Origin: an uncultured Saprospiraceae bacterium
Lineage (GTDB): Bacteria; Bacteroidota; Bacteroidia; Chitinophagales; Saprospiraceae
Assembly (NCBI GenBank): GCA_937951615.1
Contig: CALFBH010000007.1
Span: 62,001-126,000, forward strand
DNA length: 64,000 nt
Direction of reading: 5' to 3'
Of this stretch, positions 44,035 to 53,000 are shown piece by piece (position 1 is the stretch's first letter; every line of letters begins with the position of its first letter). The notes under the pieces were generated by a model. The model saw only the letters and a program-made list of their open reading frames with translations, did not search any database and was not told the DNA's origin. A program made the translations under genes and the position numbers.

Positions 44035-44154
44035 ATGAATGATTGAACACGTTTTTTATTTCGCGACTTACTGGTAACAAACATGAGTAAATAAAATGTG
44101 CGCTCTGTTGTACCTTAAAGTGAATATGATAATGTCGTGTACGTTCATTCTTAT
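44035..44154 (-). repeat. 120-bp duplicated leader, copy A
   Basis: Upstream of the 274-aa lipoprotein. The sequence is nearly identical to 45508-45627, from ATGAATGATTGAACACG at one end to CGTGTACGTTCATTCTTAT at the other. The ends are imperfect inverted repeats of each other. Both copies lie at the same distance from a start codon followed by the same seven codons. Confidence 0.75.
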
Positions 44155-44202
44155 TTTTTTTTAGTGATAAATAAAGCTCACTTATACTAAATAAACAGCA
44201 CA

Positions 44203-45468
44203 TTATCTATTGTTGATATACATTTCAGCAGCTCCATAGTTGTACTGAAATCCTGGATTCGACGAATTCTGATCTATATCATGACAGTATTCTACTATTG
44301 AGCTGCCTACATAGTCATCTCCGTTATTAATGGTAATAGGAATTGAAGCACTAATGCTGGCAGACCCGAGACCCGGAGGGTCAAACCCTACACTTAAATT
44401 CAGATTAAATGTCGTTGCAGAACCACCATCAGACTCATAGGCTACATACCACATTCGATTTCCGTCATTATCTAAATTCCATATAATTGAGGAGAAGTTT
44501 GGATAATACCATGTATCTTTCTTTACATTTCCATATGTTCCTGTATTTAGATAACCTAAAGGATTTCCATTCACCTGTACGCCACCATTGACTAGTTGGT
44601 AATTAACATTATCAGCAAAAATAATGAGCCAGAAAAACTCGCCTTTCCCTCTCCAAAATTCATAAGTACTTGTTGTTCTAAACTTCTTTATGTTTTCCGT
44701 TTTATTAATAGTTAAATCACGATCGCACGTTTGTATGCCACGAGTTTCATCTTCATCTGTTGATTGTAAGTCCACAGGTTCTAATTTTCTATCAATTATT
44801 GTAATACTTTTTCCGCAGTTAGTTTTTCCGATTTCTCTAAGGGTATTAGGCATGGATTTGTGTAAATCATATCTGTAACTTCCTGTTGAGATATAAGCTT
44901 CACTAATTCTTACAACAAAAGCTTTTGCGTCAGGTACTTCGCTAATTGGATGAGAACCTAAAACTCCATTTTCATAATATTTTATATGTGTATTTGGGTC
45001 TGAATCATCAAAACCGTCATCTACGTATATTCTCTTACTATATTTTTTAGAATCAAGTTTTCCTTCCAAAAGGAAAGCTAAGCCGGGAATATTGCAGAGT
45101 TCAGTAGTTTCGTTAGAACGGAATTGCTCGGATGACTCTATTATTTCTGCTAATGTATTTGATGAGCGTTGGAGAGAAGCGTCTTTTTTTAGATGATAGA
45201 AAAATTCAACATCCGAGTGTCCTTTTCTCTCCGATTCGAGACAAAAATCTTCTAAGCCAGGCAGTATAGATTCATTGCTTTGAACTGATTTGGATAATAT
45301 TTCCGCGATTTTGAATAAAGCATCTATAGATTCCCCTTCATTCAAAACAAGGTTTTCATGAGCCTCAATAGAACTTAATTCCTCTTGCTCACAAGAAGTC
45401 ATAAAGACAGCAACTGCCATCATAGCCAACAGGCTAAATAAAATGCTTTTTACTTTTAAAATTTTCAT
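44203..45468 (-). CDS. lipoprotein of unknown function, 421 aa
   Basis: The N-terminus MKILKVKSILFSLLAMM carries the lipobox VFMTSC (Cys26). Residues 27-235 form an N-terminal region with helical and beta segments. At about 239-243 is DETRG, matching in position the GEQRG junction of the neighbouring lipoprotein. The C-terminal 180 residues look beta-rich with many aromatic and Asn residues (YEFWRGKGEFFWLIIF, WYYPNFSSIIWNLDNDGNRMWYVAYESDG). The end has GSASISASIPITINNGDDYVGSS. I do not recognise a family. It shares the 120-bp leader and first seven codons with the downstream gene. A surface toxin, adhesin or binding module are all possible. Confidence 0.68.
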   Translation of the reverse strand: MKILKVKSILFSLLAMMAVAVFMTSCEQEELSSIEAHENLVLNEGESIDALFKIAEILSKSVQSNESILPGLEDFCLESERKGHSDVEFFYHLKKDASLQRSSNTLAEIIESSEQFRSNETTELCNIPGLAFLLEGKLDSKKYSKRIYVDDGFDDSDPNTHIKYYENGVLGSHPISEVPDAKAFVVRISEAYISTGSYRYDLHKSMPNTLREIGKTNCGKSITIIDRKLEPVDLQSTDEDETRGIQTCDRDLTINKTENIKKFRTTSTYEFWRGKGEFFWLIIFADNVNYQLVNGGVQVNGNPLGYLNTGTYGNVKKDTWYYPNFSSIIWNLDNDGNRMWYVAYESDGGSATTFNLNLSVGFDPPGLGSASISASIPITINNGDDYVGSSIVEYCHDIDQNSSNPGFQYNYGAAEMYINNR

Positions 45469-45507
45469 AATAAATGTTTTAAAATTGTTGAATTAATTAT
45501 TGAAAAA

Positions 45508-45627
45508 ATGAATGATTGAACACGCTTTTGATTTCGCTGCTTACTGGTAACAAACATGAGTAAATAAAATGTGCGCTCTGTTGTACCTTGAAGTGACTAT
45601 GACAATGTCGTGTACGTTCATTCTTAT
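45508..45627 (-). repeat. 120-bp duplicated leader, copy B
   Basis: The second copy of the leader described at 44035-44154, upstream of the 421-aa lipoprotein. The remaining part of the 337-bp gap (45628-45805) is AT-rich with no other feature. Confidence 0.75.
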
Positions 45628-45805
45628 AATTGTTTTTAAAAAGTCAAGAAAAAACAGGCGGTAACTAAATCTTGAAAATCAGTTCATCGACACATAGACT
45701 TCCCCTACCTTCTCCTTAGCAGAAGAAGCCCAAAATGTTCTTTTTATGTTTGATTGATTATCGTTTTTTGGTGAAACAGGAACTTTTTACGAAATATTTT
45801 TACAG

Positions 45806-48061
45806 TTATGGAATACAGGAGAATACGCCGTTATTCTTGTTCCAAATTGCTTTGTCACTCCCATTAACATCGCCATCTAAATTTAAATCGACTTCATGAT
45901 AAATAGGAGAGAACGTCCCATTTAGCAAAGTCCAGGCTGCTTTATCATTTCCATTAATTTGGTTGTCTTGTATAATCTCTCCACCAACCATAGCCCATAT
46001 ACCTGGACTTATTTCTTTTTGCCCAATGCCAACACCTAATAAAACATTACAGTCACTAATGGTAAAATCAAAATCTAAGGTATCTGTACTGGAAATGGGC
46101 GGGGACATTACAGGAAGGTGATTTCTGTGCTTAATCACTAAATAAACCGAATCAGCTCCAATAGGTATCATTTTTATCGGCGAAAAGCCATCAGTCGCGA
46201 CAACCTGTCCATTGCGACGGAGGAGGGCTGCACAACGATTAATGACTAATTCAGGTTCATTTAGTGTTCTAAGTTCCAGCTCCAGCCAGTCCACAATACC
46301 GTGTGTACCATTGGTGTCCAATACTGTCGCAGACATAGTATTCAGTCCTATGTAAGGGTCAAGTAAAGGAATCAGGTAAAGTGTACGGAGTCCATCATTC
46401 ATCAAGTTATTTCCTGTATCATAAGCTCCTTCGAGCAGTACCTTCGTGGATACGACTACTTCGTCAGGACAGCCGAAAGGGGTATGCACTTCAATATCAA
46501 TGACGGCAGGGTCTTTACCTGGTTCACTAATCGTCACACTATACAGTCCTGGTGCAAGGTTATTCACTACTGATGTATTTGCACCATTGCTCCATTGGTA
46601 GGCATATTCACCAGCTTCCAAAATATGTAATTGTGCTACTCCCAAGTGATTGCAGTTCGGGTGTGTGACCGTAGCATAAACCTTAATATCAGGTTGCTCC
46701 ATAAATCTGATTTCTTCTAATACAACTTCTGGAGGATACAAAGTCTGTCCTCTGACTGGCTTAATAGTATCTGTCAGAGCTAACATGACGTTGGATATAT
46801 CTGCGGAAATAGTGTTGGATATACCTGCGGAAACAGCTTGGATACCTTTTAAAGGATCTATTACAATGATTTCAGCTACTGGACCTTCTATAATAATGCT
46901 ACCGTCTTTACGGGAAATACCGACATCCAATCGCATATTTTGATCATCAAATTGTTGTATAAAGCCCAAGTCGCTGACATCCCCTAATGCTGAATTATCA
47001 ATATTTGCGCTAATAGAAACAACAATGGCGTTCAGGTTTTGCCCCTGTGACGGATTTTGGTATTCAAATGAAAATGCCAGTCCACTTGCTTCTATCGGTA
47101 TGGAGTCTGTATGTTCCAGCATCAAATCATAGATAGTTGAATCACCACTTTGGTAAGTAGGTACAATACTTAGGATATAATCACTATTATTTGTCGGGGC
47201 ATTATAAACATAAGCTGGAGTAAGGCTGTCAAAATTGATTTCTATTACATTAAGGTCAGCATCATCTACAATACCATCACCATTGGTGTCCTGATGTTTG
47301 CCGTTTATTCCGTTGGTTATCGGAGTCCAGTCTTCGCAGGGCTGTGCAGTCCAGCTATTATCGCCATTGGGTCGTATCGGTCCTGTATTTCCGTATCCCA
47401 TACCCCAGTAGAGTACATCCAATGCCTCTACTTTTCCATTGGCGTCGGCATCGCCGGGATATACAAGAGAGTCTGATAGGAAATATACTTTTTCGCTGGT
47501 AAGAGTTAAATCAACTGCTATGGCATTGGATATTACACAATGATAGATACCTGTCGTTTCCGGAAGATAGGTACTGTCTGCGCTTATTGTATCAATCGGT
47601 ACGTCGTTTTTATACCATTCATAGGTGTTATTGGATAATGTTCCTCCGGCATTTACAGATAAGATATTATTATTGCTGTATGTGATTATGGTATCTTGTT
47701 GATCATATGAAAGAAAAGGATTGCCCGTGACCGTGTTTACTAATAATTCCAATGTTTCAAAATTCAAATTATTATATTGCAGGAGTAGAGTACCCAAATT
47801 ATTAAGATTTCCGATTTCAGCGGGAAGTATACTTAAAGATTTTTGGCTTAAATACAAAGAACCTACAGACCCATCTCCGTCCAAAAATACGCCACTCCAG
47901 CTACTCATAGGCTGACTTAAAACCCAGCCAGTATTATTATTAGCGTTAGCATTATATATAGCCACGAGAGCTAAGGAGTCCTGTTCAGGCGATGATGCCT
48001 GTGCGGTATAGGTGAAAAATCCACAGCATGAGATGATAAGATAAAAGTAAATGTTTTTCAT
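45806..48061 (-). CDS. secreted LRR/dockerin-like repeat protein, 751 aa
   Basis: The signal peptide ends near residue 22 (TAQA). An LRR-like N-terminal segment (LYLSQKSLSILPAEIGNLNNLGTLLL) and an Ig-like region (about 125-190) follow. Residues about 198-275 contain two EF-hand-like calcium loops of dockerin type (GDADANGKVEALD, DTNGDGIVDDADLN). A SprB-like unit is at about 455-520 (AYQWSNGANTS). The last 55 residues repeat dockerin-like motifs (DNQINGNDKAAW, DLNLDGDVNGSDKAIW) and end CIP. No T9SS sorting domain is seen. Cohesin-bearing partners are not in the window. A perfect -7 box TACTTTTG (minus strand, 48100-48107) lies upstream. Confidence 0.78.
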   Translation of the reverse strand: MKNIYFYLIISCCGFFTYTAQASSPEQDSLALVAIYNANANNNTGWVLSQPMSSWSGVFLDGDGSVGSLYLSQKSLSILPAEIGNLNNLGTLLLQYNNLNFETLELLVNTVTGNPFLSYDQQDTIITYSNNNILSVNAGGTLSNNTYEWYKNDVPIDTISADSTYLPETTGIYHCVISNAIAVDLTLTSEKVYFLSDSLVYPGDADANGKVEALDVLYWGMGYGNTGPIRPNGDNSWTAQPCEDWTPITNGINGKHQDTNGDGIVDDADLNVIEINFDSLTPAYVYNAPTNNSDYILSIVPTYQSGDSTIYDLMLEHTDSIPIEASGLAFSFEYQNPSQGQNLNAIVVSISANIDNSALGDVSDLGFIQQFDDQNMRLDVGISRKDGSIIIEGPVAEIIVIDPLKGIQAVSAGISNTISADISNVMLALTDTIKPVRGQTLYPPEVVLEEIRFMEQPDIKVYATVTHPNCNHLGVAQLHILEAGEYAYQWSNGANTSVVNNLAPGLYSVTISEPGKDPAVIDIEVHTPFGCPDEVVVSTKVLLEGAYDTGNNLMNDGLRTLYLIPLLDPYIGLNTMSATVLDTNGTHGIVDWLELELRTLNEPELVINRCAALLRRNGQVVATDGFSPIKMIPIGADSVYLVIKHRNHLPVMSPPISSTDTLDFDFTISDCNVLLGVGIGQKEISPGIWAMVGGEIIQDNQINGNDKAAWTLLNGTFSPIYHEVDLNLDGDVNGSDKAIWNKNNGVFSCIP

Positions 48062-48099
48062 AATTTTTTTGTTGTGTAGTTATCTGATTTTTAATAATT

Positions 48100-48107
48100 C
48101 AAAAGTA
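48100..48107 (-). promoter_or_regulatory. possible -7 element of the 751-aa protein gene
   Basis: CAAAAGTA on the plus strand reads TACTTTTG on the minus strand, an exact match to TAnnTTTG. No TTTG lies at the standard spacing upstream. It is 39 bp before the start codon. Confidence 0.35.
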
Positions 48108-48225
48108 CGGGTCTTATAAATTAAATTTTAATATAAAAAATGCTATAAATAACCCGATTTTAATTATTTTTACTGTATAATGCTTTTTAAATAATTGATA
48201 ATCAGTTTGAAAACAATAAAAATAT

Positions 48226-49788
48226 ATGGCTAAAAATAACCCGAATAGCGACCAAAATCGTAAAACTATCGCCCTTTTTCGCAGTTTTTCCCGTGCCGAA
48301 ATGGAAGATTTTTGCCATTTTACAAAAAGTGCTTACTTCAATACGGATGAAAAATTAGCCATACTGGCCAAGTTTCTCCACAAAATATTTTGGGCTAAAA
48401 AGCTGGGAAATTTTGATGTTCATGCTGAATACAAAGCTTATGTTGCCATGTTCGGCAAAACAAAATCGGTGGGTGTATTAGATGATAAAGAAAGGGCAAA
48501 GCTTAACGATAAACTCAGTCGGCTGACCAAGCTGGGCATCCAATATTTATCTGTATCTACACTTAAATCAGATAGCTCTGAAAGGATTAAATTGTTATTA
48601 GACCAGTTTTCAAGGCGTAAGCTGCCCCGCTTTTTTGAAGCGTACAAAAAGAAGGAGCAAAAGAGGCTAACACGTCAGAAAGCAAATCGGAATTTTTATC
48701 TGAACACCTATCAGTTGGAGCGCAGTATATTTGAATATCAATTCACGCATGACTTAAATACACTAATAAAAAGTGATAATCTGGAACGTGTGATTGAGAC
48801 ACTTGATGTATATTATCTTGTGGATAGAATGTTACTTCAATTAGCCGGAATTGCTCTGATGAAGATAGGTATGAAGTCTTACGACTTTCAGTCTATGCAA
48901 TGGATTATTGGTTTATCGGAATTACCGCAGTATAAGTATATTCCTGCGGTACAACTATGCCTTGCCGCCTATTACATGGAAAGTTATAGATTGCAATCAG
49001 CAGAAGACGTGCTCAAAAACGAAAAAGCACAGCAGCATTTCACTACGTTTTCTGATCTGCTCTCTCAGCACAGCAACGAACTTTCACGCGAACTGAATAT
49101 TGAGTTTTACACATTGGCTGTTAATTTTTGCACGGATCAAGTAAGACTTAAAAATCTGGATTATCATCAAAAAGGATTTGAGCTTTGCAGGGATATGGAA
49201 AGTGCGGGACTATGGGTAGAAGGAGGGGGGATTCGGGCAGGCATACCTATCATGGCAACGACTTACGCCTGTCGTACAGCAAATTTTGAATGGGCTGAAA
49301 TGATGCTTCATAAATACGAAAATCATATTGATTCGGCTATACGCAATGGTGTATGTTCCTTTATTTCAGGGCAAATCGCCTTTTATCGTGGTAATTTTGA
49401 GGTGGCGGATAAACATTTTTTTGAAACAGAACAACAGTCTTATCATCGTGCTTACAGCATCAACAGCCGAATTTTCCGTCTCAAGTGCCTGTACGAACTC
49501 AAACAGTTTGCCTACGAAGCAGCAAAGGTCCGATTTAACTCTGAAATTATGTTTAGAAAAAATAGCCAAACCTTAGCCGAAAAAAGCAAAAAAAGCCAAA
49601 TTAATTTTATCCGGGTATTAATGGATTTGTATAAAATCAGGGATTTGATTGGACGAGAACATAATGAGAAAATTAATGAACGACTGCAAAAAGTCAACAC
49701 CAAAATTAAAGCTTATCAGTATGTAACAGACGTACCCTGGCTGAATGAAAAACTGACCGAACTCCTAGAACAAGTTTCAAAAAAGTAA
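48226..49788 (+). CDS. cytosolic helical protein of unknown function, 520 aa
   Basis: The protein begins MAKNNPNSDQNRKTIALFRSFSRAEMEDF. There is no signal peptide or membrane helix. The body is all-helical, with TPR-like or HEAT-like alternation of aromatic and charged residues (KQFAYEAAKVRFNSEIMF, YLAAYYMESYRLQSAEDVLKNEK). The family is not one I can name; the length, charge and layout resemble proteins seen in Saprospiria, but this is memory-based. It is a single gene followed by the inverted-repeat element at 49894-50049. Function unknown. Confidence 0.72.
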   Translation: MAKNNPNSDQNRKTIALFRSFSRAEMEDFCHFTKSAYFNTDEKLAILAKFLHKIFWAKKLGNFDVHAEYKAYVAMFGKTKSVGVLDDKERAKLNDKLSRLTKLGIQYLSVSTLKSDSSERIKLLLDQFSRRKLPRFFEAYKKKEQKRLTRQKANRNFYLNTYQLERSIFEYQFTHDLNTLIKSDNLERVIETLDVYYLVDRMLLQLAGIALMKIGMKSYDFQSMQWIIGLSELPQYKYIPAVQLCLAAYYMESYRLQSAEDVLKNEKAQQHFTTFSDLLSQHSNELSRELNIEFYTLAVNFCTDQVRLKNLDYHQKGFELCRDMESAGLWVEGGGIRAGIPIMATTYACRTANFEWAEMMLHKYENHIDSAIRNGVCSFISGQIAFYRGNFEVADKHFFETEQQSYHRAYSINSRIFRLKCLYELKQFAYEAAKVRFNSEIMFRKNSQTLAEKSKKSQINFIRVLMDLYKIRDLIGREHNEKINERLQKVNTKIKAYQYVTDVPWLNEKLTELLEQVSKK

Positions 49789-49893
49789 GCCTCACACACC
49801 AAAAAAAAACATAGTTTTAAAAGCCCCAAAAAAACCACATATCAAACACCCACACACCAAAAAAAAGCATCCCTGCATCTTAACCCACATAGA

Positions 49894-50049
49894 AGCATGT
49901 TGAGGATTTGTCCTTTGGGCTGTTCTTGCTAAATTTTGTCTTGTGCTGCGTTGTTCTTCACTCATGTAGCATGGCTATAATCGTTCATCACGCCTTGCTC
50001 AAAACAAAATTTAGCTACGTTCGCACCAAAAACAAATCCTCAACATGCT
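49894..50049. mobile_element. 156-bp MITE/REP-like inverted-repeat element
   Basis: The ends are AGCATGTTGAGGATTTGT (49894-49911) and its exact reverse complement (50032-50049). A second pair of arms, GCTAAATTTTGTCTTG and CAAAACAAAATTTAGC, lies inside, and the centre (CATGTAGCATGGCTATAAT) is also partly symmetric. It has no coding capacity and occupies most of the 304-bp gap before the A2M gene. A fragment CAACATGCTCTAAG recurs at 55319. No flanking target duplication is evident. Confidence 0.7.
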
Positions 50050-50092
50050 CGAACAACGCAACTGCTCATTTATCAATTCAGATTTAAAAACT

Positions 50093-53000
50093 ATGAACAC
50101 GAATAGATTCAAAACAATACTCCTGTCCGCATTTTTTCTGCTGGGCATGGGCGCATTAATCAGCGCAACCAAACAAACAAACTTTAATTCTATCAATGAA
50201 CTGGTCACAAGGATATGTACAGGCACAACACCTGCACTGACCGAAAAGGTCTATGTGCAACTCGACCGGACATTTTACAAGCCCGGCGAAGATGTCTGGT
50301 TCAAAGCTTATTTGCGGGATGCTAATACGCTGATGCCTTCAAAGAAAAGCGGCATTTTGCATGTAGAATTACACAATCCACAAGGTGGGAAAATCAAACA
50401 CCTTAAGCTGATTGCCAATACAGGCGGTGCAGCGGGCGATTTTCATATCAGTGAAGATTTGCCAGGCGGTATTTACAAAATCAAAGCTTATTCCAACTGG
50501 CAAAAGAACTTCAAGCAGGTTTTTGAACGGGAAATTACGGTACAAAAAAGCGTGCTGCCCAACTTGCGCATGAAACTCGACTTCGAGCGGGAGACCTACG
50601 GGCCAGGCGACAAAGTCGTAGCCGAACTTGACTTGAATACTCTGGACAATAAAACCCTCGGTAATTATCAGTTTCGTTATCTGGTGATGCTGGATGGCAA
50701 GGAGATTGGTCAATATAGCGGAAAGACAAATCCTGAAGGTCATGCCGATCTGAATTTCAAATTGCCAAAAGACTTGGCGACGAATGATGGCATGTTGAAT
50801 ATCCTCATTTCCTATCGTGGGCAAACGGAATCTATTTCGCGCAGCGTGCCGATTGTGCTGGGTAATATTGACTTACAATTTTTCCCGGAAGGAGGTGATT
50901 TGATTGCTGAAATGCCGTCAAGACTCGCATTCAAAGCCATCAATGAATTTGGCAAGCCTGCTGATATTGTGGGCGTCATTTATAAAGGAAATGATGAAGA
51001 AGTGGCTCGTTTTTCCAGCTTTCACCAAGGCATGGGCGGAGTTGAATTTACACCAGAAGCAGGTGTAGCTTATTATGCTAAACTAAGCCAGCCAAGCGGA
51101 TTGAAAGAAGCTTTTCAAATCCCTAATGTCCGTAAGGATGGCTATGGGCTAAAAGTCATTCAACAAACCAATGACCGATTGGACGTCAGCGTTTTTTCTA
51201 GCCAAAAAGAAGAATTGCTATTGGTCGCAAAATCGCATGGACAAGAATATTTTTCTAAGAAAATAAAAACAAAAGGCGGTCAGCAAATCAGTATTCTGAC
51301 GGACGACTTTCCCATTGGTGTCAGCCAAATAACCTTGCTGGATAGTAAGGAGATTCCCCGCGCGGAGCGACTGGTCTTTATCAATACGGACAAGCAACTC
51401 AACATTGAGGTGTTCACCGATAAAGAAGAATACCAACCCCGCGAAAAAGTACAAATGAGCATCAAAGCCACCGATGAGCAGGGGAGACCTGTTGCCGGAG
51501 ATTTCTCATTGGCTGTAGCAGATGATAAATTGCTCACTTTTGCCGATGACAAGCAGGGCAATATTCTCGCACACACGCTGCTAGAATCTGAATTGACTGG
51601 AGAGATTTTTGAACCTAATTTCTATTTTGATACAAGAGAAGAAAAAGCAGGGCAGGCATTAGATTATTTACTACTGACACAAGGCTGGCGTAGATTTACT
51701 TGGGAACAAATTGCCCAAAATAAACGCTTTCCTCATGTCGCTGAACGCGGAGTAATTAGTGGAGAAGTCGTGGATTCTTATTTGGAACCTGTTGCTGGAA
51801 TTGAAGTCAAACTACGTGATACAAAACACAGTGCGACGACCGACAAAAATGGAAGGTTCATCTTTTCGGATGCGAAATTATACAAAACAAGTCAGCTGGA
51901 TATTGAGCATGAAAAATATGAGAAATTCTCGTTTTCAATTGCCAATTATATGGAAAATATGCGGTTTCAATTGCAACTGCCACCTGGCACAATGAGCGGT
52001 ACAATTACAGATAAAGACACCCGCGAACCAATACACGGAGCTTACGTCTATATCCAAAAAGAAGGAAGAACAATAGCCACCGCAGGCACGGATGTGGATG
52101 GTAAATATTCATTTCCAAGATTGTATCCCGGTTTTTACGACATGCTTGTTATACGAGCGGGAGACAGAAAAGAATTGAAAAAAGTCAAGGTATTCTCCAA
52201 CACCAATGTGCGGGTAAATACGGATATAAAACAAGAATCTACCCAACTGAATGAGGTCGTCGTCACAGGCTATAAAGTGCCATTAATAAGACAGGATGCC
52301 GCCGTAAGTCTGAGTACCGTCAGTAGTGAAGAAATAAGGAGTGTAAACAGAAAGAAAAGAACAAAAAAATACAAGCAAAAAGCAGAAAACAAACGCATGT
52401 CAGAAGTCGTAGTGACGGATGATATAATGGTAGAACCGCCACAAGAAGTAACTCAGGCATCTCTGCCTGAACCAGAGCCAGAGTTAGCACAGGCATTCCT
52501 GTCTGAAATAGAAGAAGAAATAGAATTTGAAGACCAAACGGTAGAAGAAGAAACGACATTGGAAATGCCTCCGCCTCCGCCGCCACCAGCATTAAAATTA
52601 CCTCCACCGCCGCCTCCGCCGCCGCCTGTGCTTGAAGAAGATGTAGAAAGCGACGAGATTTTCACCATCGTACAGGATATGCCGCAGTTTCCAGGCTGCG
52701 AAGGCATCACAGATAAAATGGAACGCAAAAAATGTGCAGAAAAACTAATGCTGAGACACATTTACAGTAATCTGAAATACCCAGCAATAGCAAGAGAAAG
52801 TGCAATTGAAGGTATGGCTGTCGTCAATTTTACGATAGAAAAGGATGGAAGTATTGCGAATGCTAAAGTGCTGCGTGATCCTGGTGGAGGATTAGGAAAA
52901 GAAGCCATTCGCATGGTAGAAAGTATGCCTAAATGGACGCCTGGACAACAACGCAATCAACCTGTAGCTGTAAGTTATAATCTGCCAATAAGATTTAAAT

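Noticed and set aside
50045..50092. Upstream ATG for the A2M gene
   Set aside because: The ATG lies within the inverted-repeat element and the added residues precede a normal signal peptide at 50093.
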